From contig JADKEF010000004.1 in assembly GCA_016718135.1 (NCBI GenBank), positions 186,001-250,000 of the forward strand: DNA of 64,000 nucleotides, given 5' to 3'. This stretch comes from Acidobacteriota bacterium. GTDB lineage: Bacteria; Acidobacteriota; Blastocatellia; Pyrinomonadales; Pyrinomonadaceae. Position 1 is the stretch's first letter. Each line of letters begins with the position of its first letter. The notes below the pieces were generated by a model, which saw only the letters and a program-made list of their open reading frames with translations, had not been told where the DNA came from and searched no databases. Made by a program: the position numbers and the translations under genes. Positions 43,164 to 50,254 of this stretch are shown here, in pieces.

Positions 43164-43786
43164 TGAAGAAGATAAAACACTTATTTGTACTCGCGATCGC
43201 TTCCGTTGCGTTTGCGGCTGCATGCGGTTCACAGAGTTCATCGAATAACCCCGTAGACCCGCACGCCGGAATGGATCATAGCAAGATGGACCATTCGGCG
43301 ATGAAGAGTTCGCCCGATGCGGCGAAGGCTGACTACGATCTGCAGTTTATCGACACAATGATCGTCCATCATCAAGGTGCGGTCGATATGGCAAAAATGC
43401 TGCCGGAGAAGGCTCAGCATTCTGAGATAAAGAAGCTCGGAATCGTCATCATCGCAGCTCAGGAACGCGAGATCGGCGAGATGAAGGCGTGGCGTGAGAA
43501 GTGGTTCGCGGGTAAACCACCTGCGATCAATATGGAACTCGCAGGAATGACCGCCTCAATGGCGGGCATGGACATGAAGAAACTCGGTTCGCTGAGCGGC
43601 AACGCATTCGACCTTGAGTTCATCAAGCAGATGATCCCGCATCACGAAGGTGCGATCGCTATGGCTCAGGAAGCTTTGAAGCGTTCGCAGAAGGACGAGG
43701 TGAAGACGCTCGCAAAGAGCATTATCAACGAGCAGCAAGGCGAGATCGAGGAGATGAAACGGTGGCAGAGCGAATGGAGCAAGTAA
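43163..43786 (+). CDS. DUF305 (CopM-like) copper-binding lipoprotein
   Basis: 207 residues; the ATG overlaps the preceding stop. Lipobox FAAACGS predicts an outer- or inner-membrane lipoprotein. A His/Met-rich lead (HAGMDHSKMDHSAMKS) is followed by two DUF305 repeats, each carrying the HHxG signature: TMIVHHQGAVDMAKML and QMIPHHEGAIAMAQEAL. The ferritin-like four-helix fold of CopM binds Cu(I)/Ag(I) in the periplasm. It overlaps the DsbB gene by 13 bases. Confidence 0.93.
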   Translation: MKKIKHLFVLAIASVAFAAACGSQSSSNNPVDPHAGMDHSKMDHSAMKSSPDAAKADYDLQFIDTMIVHHQGAVDMAKMLPEKAQHSEIKKLGIVIIAAQEREIGEMKAWREKWFAGKPPAINMELAGMTASMAGMDMKKLGSLSGNAFDLEFIKQMIPHHEGAIAMAQEALKRSQKDEVKTLAKSIINEQQGEIEEMKRWQSEWSK

Positions 43787-44211
43787 CAACAAGCGATACG
43801 ATCAATGGCCGTTGGCTGTTACTCGCGGCATGGCTGATGGCGCTGTTGGGCACTGTAGGGAGCCTGTTTTTCAGCGATGTGATGGGTTATGCCCCGTGCG
43901 TTCTTTGCTGGTATCAGCGTATCGCCCTTTATCCGCTGGTTTTGATAATTGGTGTTGGGATAGCGACCGGTGACAAGCGGGTTGTGCGATATGCGTTACC
44001 ACTCACTCTAGTGGGGCTTACGATCGCGGTATATCACAACTTGTTGTATTACGGCTTTATTCCGGAGAGCATCACGCCGTGCACCGAGGGCGTCCCGTGC
44101 AACGCCGTACAACTCGAGCTGCTCGGATTTCTTACGATACCGCTGATGGCTCTTGGTGGATTTATCAGCGTAGCGGCTTGTATTTTAGCGTTTAGTTATA
44201 AGAATAAATAG
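43774..44211 (+). CDS. dsbB: DsbB/BdbC-type thiol:quinone oxidoreductase
   Basis: 145 residues from ATG 43774 (GTG 43762 in frame). Four membrane helices, first pair CxxC (CVLC, Cys42/45) and a second extracytoplasmic Cys pair CTEGVPC (103/109), exactly the DsbB/BdbC layout. It re-oxidises a DsbA-like partner using quinone. The next gene encodes that partner (thioredoxin-fold protein). Translational overlap with the DUF305 gene ties disulfide formation to copper handling, probably because Cu stress disturbs thiols. Confidence 0.92.
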   Translation: MEQVTTSDTINGRWLLLAAWLMALLGTVGSLFFSDVMGYAPCVLCWYQRIALYPLVLIIGVGIATGDKRVVRYALPLTLVGLTIAVYHNLLYYGFIPESITPCTEGVPCNAVQLELLGFLTIPLMALGGFISVAACILAFSYKNK

Positions 44212-44213
44212 TT

Positions 44214-44897
44214 ATGCGAAATGAAGTAAAGATCATGGGATTGATCCTCGCGATAGTGATCGCGGGGGCGTTTATCGGTTCGCGATATTACCGCAGCTCT
44301 GTGCAGGAAGTACGAAAACCCACCGCAAATACCTCGACGTCGGCACCATCCGGTCAACTTGTTCGTGAGGACAGCCCGACGATGGGCCCTGCGGATGCGA
44401 AGGTCACGCTGGTCGAGTTTTACGATCCAGAATGCGAAAGCTGTGCGTCATTCGCACCGGTGGTCAAAAAGATCTATTCAGATTACGGCGGTAAAGTCCG
44501 GCTGGTGATGCGTTACATGCCGCTGCATAAAAACTCGATCACCGCGGCAAACTTCCTCGAGGCTGCCGGCGAGCAGGGCAAGTATTGGGAAGCTCAGGAT
44601 CTGCTCTTTAAGAAACAGGGCGAATGGGGCGAAAAGCACGGTGCTCCGCCCGATCCTAACGCCCCCAGTATAAACCTGCTTTTTGACAAGTATGCCAAAG
44701 AGCTCGGTATAGATATGGACAAAGCGAGAGCTTCGATCAATGCTCGAAAATTCGATGAAAAGATCAGCCGCGACCGCAAAGACGGTCAGGATCTAGGCGT
44801 GCGAAAGACGCCGTCATTTTTCGTCAACGGCCGTGAACTTGCCCGCTTCGGCGAAGCCGACCTCAGATCACTGATCGACGAAGAGATGAAGAAATGA
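44214..44897 (+). CDS. DsbA-like thioredoxin-fold disulfide oxidoreductase
   Basis: 227 residues. N-terminal membrane anchor (IMGLILAIVIAGAFIGSRYY). Thioredoxin-like core with active site FYDPECESCASF (Cys74/Cys77), helical insert and the cis-Pro loop VRKTPSFFVNG. This is the DsbA-like/DSBA_2 (PF13462-type) family. Its start lies 2 bases past the DsbB stop, and its own stop overlaps the likely ATG of the TlpA gene (ATGA at 44894). Expected to form disulfides in periplasmic proteins such as the Cys-rich copper binders. Confidence 0.9.
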   Translation: MRNEVKIMGLILAIVIAGAFIGSRYYRSSVQEVRKPTANTSTSAPSGQLVREDSPTMGPADAKVTLVEFYDPECESCASFAPVVKKIYSDYGGKVRLVMRYMPLHKNSITAANFLEAAGEQGKYWEAQDLLFKKQGEWGEKHGAPPDPNAPSINLLFDKYAKELGIDMDKARASINARKFDEKISRDRKDGQDLGVRKTPSFFVNGRELARFGEADLRSLIDEEMKK

Positions 44898-44925
44898 AGG
44901 TCTTTTCCTATCCTTTTTAGTCGCG

Positions 44926-45789
44926 ATGCTCTCGCTTCCCGGGATCGCTCAGAGCGGAACGCCCGTGAAGCTAAAAGGGCAAGTTGTCTGTTCGGTATGC
45001 TGGTTTGAGGCAGATGATCGGAAGAAGGATCCATATGGTACGCCCGCCGATATTCAGTGTGCTGCCGAGTGCTCCGAAAAGAATCTGCCGCAGGCTTTGG
45101 CAGTCGAAGATGCAAAGGGCTTTACGCTTTACACGCTCGAAAAAGGTGCTTTTCAGACCGACGGCAAGGATTTTCTCAAGCTCGTACCGAGAACGGTTGA
45201 GATCGAGGGCACCTTACGAATTGAAAAGGACAAGAAGATCGTTAAGGTCAACGCTTTGAAGGTTTTGAAGGATACACCCGCAAAACCAACTCCGTTGCCG
45301 ACCGAAGCGGCACTCACGCTCAAAGATCTGACCGGTGCCGACCAATCGCTGGCCGGATATCGGGGCAGCGTTGTTGTACTGAAGTTCTGGGCGACGTGGT
45401 GCGAGCCTTGTAAGAAAGAAATGCCGGATCTTTCGGCGATCCAGAATGAGTATGCGGCTCTTGGCGTTCAGGTGATCGGGGCGGCCGGTGATGCTGCAAC
45501 GGAGTCGGCGAAGGTTCTGAAATTCATTCGTGAGTACAAGCTGAACTTTCCGGTTTGGGTTGGTGCGCAGACATCGGACATGGAACGCTTTGGCGTTGGA
45601 AGCGTGCTTCCGGCAACAGTGATCGTCGACCGCGAGGGCAAGATCGTTTGGCGCGAGATCGGCATAATTAAGCCGATCGAACTCAGAAAGGAACTCGACA
45701 AGATACTTCTTCCAAAGGTCGCCGAGGCGACCAAGGTGGCTAAAGCCGACAAAGCGAAAGCGAAGGATACTTCGCTCGTCCCTGCCTGA
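44926..45789 (+). CDS. TlpA/ResA-like thiol-disulfide protein, signal peptide broken by a frameshift
   Basis: As read, ATG 44926 gives 287 residues. The true start is probably ATG 44894, overlapping the previous stop: MKVFSYPF is then followed by TAG, but adding one T to the T5 run 44914-44918 gives MKVFSYPFLVAMLSLPGIAQS, an ordinary signal peptide. Residues 18-60 carry extra cysteines (CSVCW, QCAAEC). A TlpA thioredoxin domain follows with LKFWATWCEPCKKEMPDL (Cys159/162) and LPATVIVDREGKIVWR. The tail is Lys/Ala-rich. Likely periplasmic thiol reductase or redox partner in the copper operon. Confidence 0.88.
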   Translation: MLSLPGIAQSGTPVKLKGQVVCSVCWFEADDRKKDPYGTPADIQCAAECSEKNLPQALAVEDAKGFTLYTLEKGAFQTDGKDFLKLVPRTVEIEGTLRIEKDKKIVKVNALKVLKDTPAKPTPLPTEAALTLKDLTGADQSLAGYRGSVVVLKFWATWCEPCKKEMPDLSAIQNEYAALGVQVIGAAGDAATESAKVLKFIREYKLNFPVWVGAQTSDMERFGVGSVLPATVIVDREGKIVWREIGIIKPIELRKELDKILLPKVAEATKVAKADKAKAKDTSLVPA

Positions 45790-45858
45790 CCTGTCTGACC
45801 GGGCGAAGGCCAGGCTGTCCGGGGGACTGCCGATAACCCAAAGAAATTCACCGCCGGG

Positions 45859-46344
45859 TTGCGGCTTATCAGCGGACAGGTTGATCGTGCCGCCGTGCGT
45901 GCGACGCTCATCTACCGATGGCATCCGCGGGTACACTTTGGCGTCGAATACAACCCAAAGGTCGGCGAGGTCCGCCCGCTACTTACCTTAATTCCGGTCA
46001 CTGAGACGCAGAATCGCCCGGCGATCATCTTCGGCATCAGCTCTGACCGCATCGGCACACCGTCCGGAACTTCGTTCTATCTGACGGCAAGCAAAGACCT
46101 ACAGCATTGGACAGGATTATCGATCGCACCTTACGGCGGCATTGTTTATGGAACGTATGAGAAGCGATTTAGAGCGATCGGTGGTCTAAGTATTCGATTT
46201 CATCCGAAAGTATCGTCGATGATCCAGTTCGACGGCGTCAAGGTGCACCTCGGAGCAACGTACACATTTAACGATACTCACTCACTAACGTTTCTAATGA
46301 TAAGAGGCAAAGACCCGGGAATGACCTACACGTTCTCGTTCTGA
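45859..46344 (+). CDS. Beta-barrel-like outer membrane protein (5' end uncertain)
   Basis: 161 residues from a TTG; the sequence is made of amphipathic strands (ATLIYRWHPRVHFGVEYNPK, GTSFYLTASKDLQHWTGLSIAPYGGIVYGTY, GATYTFNDTHSLTFLMI) and ends in an aromatic residue as barrels do (MTYTFSF). No signal peptide is present. The same frame stays open to 45799, and further upstream is the TlpA gene in the same frame behind two TGA codons. The 5' end may therefore be lost or altered. Function unknown; it closes the copper/redox cluster. Confidence 0.55.
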   Translation: MRLISGQVDRAAVRATLIYRWHPRVHFGVEYNPKVGEVRPLLTLIPVTETQNRPAIIFGISSDRIGTPSGTSFYLTASKDLQHWTGLSIAPYGGIVYGTYEKRFRAIGGLSIRFHPKVSSMIQFDGVKVHLGATYTFNDTHSLTFLMIRGKDPGMTYTFSF

Positions 46345-46348
46345 GATA

Positions 46349-47224
46349 TCAGCGAGTTTTTGCTCGTTTGGCGTCCTGCTCTTTTTTCAGTTGCGCCAGA
46401 AAAGCCGTATGTGTTCGCTCAACGTAATTTGTATAACCTTCGGCATCGATAAAAGGATTGACGGCGGGAAATCGGTGAAACTTCTCAGCCTTTTCGAGGA
46501 TATCAAAAAACGAGCCGTGCGAGGCTAGAAATACGTCCGGCTTGACGCGTTTCATTTTCGCAAAAGTAGAAGTGTAGTCAGGGATTATCGAGGGATACTT
46601 CCTATTGTCGAGCAACGTGTACCCGGGAATCGAGGTGCTGCTCACGAAGGCGACCTGATAGATACGGCCATTCTCCTTCACATTCAACAGCCACATCGTT
46701 GAGCCCGGCGTGTGTCCTGGCGTCAGCACGGCTTTAAGTGTCACTCCGCCCAGCGAAACCACGCCTCCGTCCGCGATCGTGCGGTCCACTTTGACCGGCT
46801 CGAATGCGTATTTATCACCCCACGCAAAATCGTTTTTGTCGCCTTCTTCGAGGCCTCTCTTATCACCGACACTTGCGACCATCTTCGCCTTCGTCAGCCG
46901 CTTCAATTCAGCGAGGCCGGCCGCGTGGTCGTAATGTGCCTGCGTATTCAGCAGATATTTTACGTCGCTTAATTTGAAGCCTAGTTTGTCTAGATTTTGC
47001 TTTATCTGCGGGACTGTTTCAGCGTAACCGCTGTCGATCAAAATATGCCCTTTCGACGTAGTGATCAGAAACGATGTGACCTCGGACGCACCGACGTAGT
47101 AGACGTTGCCGATAATACAAAACGGCTCGACTGGCTTGTTCCATTCACGATCTTGCTCGGTCATTTGACCTGACCCGTTAATCGCAAATAGAAACAGAAG
47201 CAGTACAACTAAGAACAGTCTCAT
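46349..47224 (-). CDS. Subclass B3 metallo-beta-lactamase, Gln116 (GOB-like) variant
   Basis: 291 residues. Signal peptide MRLFLVVLLLFLFAINGSG. The zinc-site pattern is TQAHYDHAAG: Gln95, His97, Asp99, His100 correspond to BBL positions 116, 118, 120 and 121. Later ligands are PGHTPGSTMW (His171, BBL 196) and ASHGSF (His236, BBL 263). Gln in place of His116 is what GOB enzymes show. Predicted to hydrolyse beta-lactams in the periplasm, but the family also contains lactonase-like members, so activity must not be assumed. It lies 5 bases from the convergent barrel gene, with a tRNA upstream. Confidence 0.85.
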   Translation of the reverse strand: MRLFLVVLLLFLFAINGSGQMTEQDREWNKPVEPFCIIGNVYYVGASEVTSFLITTSKGHILIDSGYAETVPQIKQNLDKLGFKLSDVKYLLNTQAHYDHAAGLAELKRLTKAKMVASVGDKRGLEEGDKNDFAWGDKYAFEPVKVDRTIADGGVVSLGGVTLKAVLTPGHTPGSTMWLLNVKENGRIYQVAFVSSTSIPGYTLLDNRKYPSIIPDYTSTFAKMKRVKPDVFLASHGSFFDILEKAEKFHRFPAVNPFIDAEGYTNYVERTHTAFLAQLKKEQDAKRAKTR

Positions 47225-47254
47225 GGCGTATTTTTTGGTGGGTACAAGGATGAG

Positions 47255-47329
47255 TGGTGCCCTCGGAAGGATTCGAACCTACAACCAAGCGATTATGAGC
47301 CGCGTGCTCTACCATTGAGCTACAAGGGC
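47255..47329 (-). tRNA. tRNA with CAU anticodon (Met or Ile2)
   Basis: 75 bases including an encoded CCA end. Acceptor GCCCTTG/CGAGGGC (one G-U), D arm GCTC-AATGGTA-GAGC, anticodon loop CTCATAA with CAT, T loop TTCGAAT and discriminator A. Two stems contain a mismatch: CGCGG/TCGCT in the anticodon stem (C27-T43) and GTAGG/CCTTC in the T stem (T-T). The sequence cannot tell elongator Met from lysidine-modified Ile2. Confidence 0.85.
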
Positions 47330-47379
47330 AACCAAATAGAAGTTTAAGTAAATCGCCGATTTCTGGCAAACTCGCACGA

Positions 47380-47739
47380 TTAATCGAGTGGTCGAGACTG
47401 ATCATCGTTAAAAGTTGGTGGCGGTGGTGGCGGTTCGGGTGCCATTCCATCGTCGCGAATGACATTGACATGACGCCAGATCAGCCATACGAAGATAAAG
47501 GCAGGAATCATTGCGGCAAGGCCGACGAAGAACTGATAGTCGTCGAGCAGTGTCGGCGACCAATCCGAGAAGGATGCCCCGAGAAGTAATATCACCCCGA
47601 TCGCAAGGCCCACAATAAATTGTATTACGAAGAAACCGACAGCTGTGACCGCCGTCCACATCGCTGCATTATATCCATTATCGCGAGCGGTTCTGTAGAT
47701 CTGAATAGAAAGTACAACAATGAATATAAGAGGCAGCAT
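47380..47739 (-). CDS. Small membrane protein of unknown function
   Basis: 119 residues. Three hydrophobic segments: LPLIFIVVLSIQIY, WTAVTAVGFFVIQFIVGLAIGVILLLGA and FFVGLAAMIPAFIFVWLIW; a Pro-rich tail EPPPPPPTFNDDQSRPLD faces the cytoplasm. No family recognised. It starts 2 bases after the stop of the secreted protein gene at 47742, so the two are an operon. Confidence 0.65.
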   Translation of the reverse strand: MLPLIFIVVLSIQIYRTARDNGYNAAMWTAVTAVGFFVIQFIVGLAIGVILLLGASFSDWSPTLLDDYQFFVGLAAMIPAFIFVWLIWRHVNVIRDDGMAPEPPPPPPTFNDDQSRPLD

Positions 47740-47741
47740 GA

Positions 47742-48227
47742 TCAGTTCTCCGTAGATTCAAACTTTGGCTTCTTGCTGCTCACCTTACGATAAGTTCCCT
47801 GCGAAGTCACGTTGTGGCCGAAACCGCAGTTACCATCAGTACCGTCCTGAGTCACCTTGACCTCGCCTGGACGGACGAATTTGATGGTGATCTTGCAGGC
47901 TCCGTATTCGTCTGACTGATAAACGGCGGTATCGCCCTTGATATCAATTTCGCCCGAGAGGCCGCCCATATTGACGGAAACCTCGCCGTTTTTTAATGTG
48001 TAGGGATAGATAAGGTCAAAAGCGAACTTCAGCTTACCACCGCCGAGGGCAAGGATCTCGAGCTCGTTTGAGAAATCCTTGTACTTCTTTCCGATAAAGC
48101 TCATCTTAAAAGTCCCGGTCACCTCTGCCCCCGAAACGCTTGCGCGCGATTTCTGGGCATACAGAGAACCGGAAAACAACATCATACTGCCAAAGGCAAA
48201 GACGGCGACCATCAACGTTTTACGCAT
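47742..48227 (-). CDS. Secreted hypothetical protein
   Basis: 161 residues with signal peptide MRKTLMVAVFAFGSMMLFSGSLYA. The mature part is beta-rich (VTGTFKMSFIGKKYKDFSNELEILALGGGKLKFAFDLIYPY, YGACKITIKFVRPGEVKVTQDGTDGNCGFGHNVTSQGTY) with two Cys that may pair. It has a lipocalin-like feel but no motif I can name. Operon partner is the small membrane protein downstream. Confidence 0.65.
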   Translation of the reverse strand: MRKTLMVAVFAFGSMMLFSGSLYAQKSRASVSGAEVTGTFKMSFIGKKYKDFSNELEILALGGGKLKFAFDLIYPYTLKNGEVSVNMGGLSGEIDIKGDTAVYQSDEYGACKITIKFVRPGEVKVTQDGTDGNCGFGHNVTSQGTYRKVSSKKPKFESTEN

Positions 48228-48310
48228 ATTTCCTCTTTTCGATAAACGGTTTATCTGCTATATTTTGCCTAACTCTTCCGTAAATTAAAAGATAAAAGGA
48301 ACTTATATCG

Positions 48311-49912
48311 ATGAGTGCAAACGCAGAAACGATCAATAGTGGTGCCGCTGTAGCTGGAAAGCACCCAAAAGGCCTGTATGTACTATTTGCCACAGAGATG
48401 TGGGAGCGATTCAGCTTCTACTCGATGCTGGCTCTTTTCACGCTTTATTTACGGGATCCTACCGAAGGTTTTGGATGGACTGCTGCTGAGGCTACTTCGC
48501 TATACGCAAACTACCTGATGTTCGTCTATGCCAGCCCGCTCATCGGCGGACTGATCGCTGACAAGATCACGGGTTATCGCAAAGCCGTCATGATCGGCGG
48601 ATTCTTTTTCATGGCAGGACATGGTCTGCTGTCGATACCGACAATGTGGGCTGTTTATGCCGCTTTGACGTGTTTGGTCATCGGTAATGGTTTCTTCAAA
48701 CCAAACGTTTCGACCATGGTCGGCAACCTATATCCAGAAGGCAGCAGCCTCAAGGATCGTGCCTACAACATCTTCTACTTCGGGATCAACGTTGGTGCTT
48801 TCATTGCCCCGATCGTTATGGAGCTGGTCAAATCGAAGTTCGGATTCCACGCAGCGTTTGCTGTTGCTGCGTTCGGAATGGTTCTTTCGGTCGGCATTCT
48901 TTGGTACTTCAAGAACATGGTAGAGGGCGCGGACAGCAAAGCCGCTGAGGAAACGGGAGATGCCTCGGCAAAATCTTCAGCCGCCTCGGCCCTAATGAAT
49001 ACTGTCTCTGACAGTAAACGCATCGTGGCACTGATCGTAGTGTTTCTTATTGTCATCGTCTTCTGGATGGTATTCCACCAGAACGGCTCGACGCTCACCT
49101 ATTGGGCCGATGACAATACAGACTGGAATGTCACCGGCACGATCTCAAATTCGATCAATGCTTTCTGGGTGCTCACCTTAACATTTCCGCTGGTTTGGTT
49201 CTGGGGCTTTCTCGACAGGAGAGGCAAGGAGCCGTCGACGCCGACAAAGATGGCGTTCGGCATGACCCTGACGGGGCTGTCATTCCTTGTGCTGTTTATC
49301 GGGGCAAGCTACGGCGAAAAGATGACCAAGGGAACTGCGGAACTCGCAGCAGGTGAGTTCCGCGTCAACGAGCGCGTTCTCGCCAACCTTGGACATGCCG
49401 GTGTTCCGAAAGATGTGCTCGACAAAATCCAAAATGCGAAAGGTGCTGACGGCAAGAACACGATATTCGGCGTCAAATTTGCCAAAAAGACCGACGAAGC
49501 AACAAAGGTTGAAACCTCGGGCGAACAGCAACTGATCGCAGCCATTAACGCCGCCGCACCAGGCGAAGGCGACAAGAATAAGGCCGCTATCCTGCAAAAC
49601 GCCTATCTTTTCCGAGTATCACCGTTCTGGCTGATCCTTGCCTACGCTATCGTGACGCTCGGCGAACTAATGCTCTCACCAATGGGCTTGTCCCTGGTTT
49701 CAAAGGTGGCACCGATCAGCAAACGAGGCTTGCTAATGGGCGGCTGGTTCGTCGCCACGGCTATCGGCAACAAGCTAACAATGATCGGCATCTACTGGGA
49801 CATCTGGCTCCAGTCGACATTCTTCTTAGCACTTGCATGTATGGCGTTGGTTATGGCCGTAGTACTCTTTGCCATTCTGAAACCTCTGAAAAAGGCTATG
49901 CCCGGAGTTTAA
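48311..49912 (+). CDS. Proton-dependent oligopeptide transporter (POT/PTR family)
   Basis: 533 residues, about 14 helices. The POT signature EMWERFSFYSMLALFTLYL (ExxERFxYY-like) sits at the first helix; GFFKPNVSTMVGNLYPEG and RDRAYNIFYFGINVGAFIAP-like DRAYNIFYFGINVGAF match PTR2 motifs. It imports di- and tripeptides with protons. A hydrophilic insert of about 90 residues (residues 345-430, RVNERVLANLGHAGVPKDVLDK...) between late helices is longer than in classic DtpA-type members. It is monocistronic, with a strong terminator. Confidence 0.95.
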   Translation: MSANAETINSGAAVAGKHPKGLYVLFATEMWERFSFYSMLALFTLYLRDPTEGFGWTAAEATSLYANYLMFVYASPLIGGLIADKITGYRKAVMIGGFFFMAGHGLLSIPTMWAVYAALTCLVIGNGFFKPNVSTMVGNLYPEGSSLKDRAYNIFYFGINVGAFIAPIVMELVKSKFGFHAAFAVAAFGMVLSVGILWYFKNMVEGADSKAAEETGDASAKSSAASALMNTVSDSKRIVALIVVFLIVIVFWMVFHQNGSTLTYWADDNTDWNVTGTISNSINAFWVLTLTFPLVWFWGFLDRRGKEPSTPTKMAFGMTLTGLSFLVLFIGASYGEKMTKGTAELAAGEFRVNERVLANLGHAGVPKDVLDKIQNAKGADGKNTIFGVKFAKKTDEATKVETSGEQQLIAAINAAAPGEGDKNKAAILQNAYLFRVSPFWLILAYAIVTLGELMLSPMGLSLVSKVAPISKRGLLMGGWFVATAIGNKLTMIGIYWDIWLQSTFFLALACMALVMAVVLFAILKPLKKAMPGV

Positions 49913-49934
49913 CGAAACTGGGCGTAAAGACGAA

Positions 49935-49968
49935 GGGAGTGATGGAGCAATCCTTCACTCCCTTTTTT
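49935..49968 (+). terminator. Rho-independent terminator of the peptide transporter gene
   Basis: GGGAGTGA pairs with TCACTCCC, extended by GGA/TCC around GCAA, then six T. The convergent small gene ends at 49974. Confidence 0.92.
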
Positions 49969-49973
49969 CTAAC

Positions 49974-50201
49974 TTATTTGTCTGCTCGACTCGCTTCGCG
50001 AAACGCCTGCATTGCTTCAGCGGCGCCCGCGTGCATGATCTCCGGTTTGTGATATTTCCAGTACTTTTCAAACTCTTCGTCTGACATCTGCGTATTCTCA
50101 CCGCGTGTTTTTTCCTTTAGATAATTCTCGGCCCATGCCCTCGTATCCATATCTCTGTTCAACGCCGTGCGGGCTCCGTGCATCATATTGTCGCGTTCCA
50201 T
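49974..50201 (-). CDS. Short hypothetical protein
   Basis: 75 residues from ATG 50201, chosen for the GAGGGAAC ribosome site just upstream; the longer frame to 50294 would run into the divergent peptidase leader. Sequence MERDNMMHGARTALNRDMDT, then AWAENYLKEKTRGENTQMSDEEFEKYWKYHKPEIMHAG, highly charged and helical. No signal peptide and no family recognised. Confidence 0.55.
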   Translation of the reverse strand: MERDNMMHGARTALNRDMDTRAWAENYLKEKTRGENTQMSDEEFEKYWKYHKPEIMHAGAAEAMQAFREASRADK

Positions 50202-50254
50202 ATCGTTCCCTCGTGTGCTAACTTCGTTTTTAGTGCATTTACCGGAGTAAATTT

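Noticed and set aside
45787..45798. Selenocysteine read-through of two TGA codons between TlpA and the barrel
   Set aside because: No SECIS-like hairpin seen and the residues are not at a redox site.
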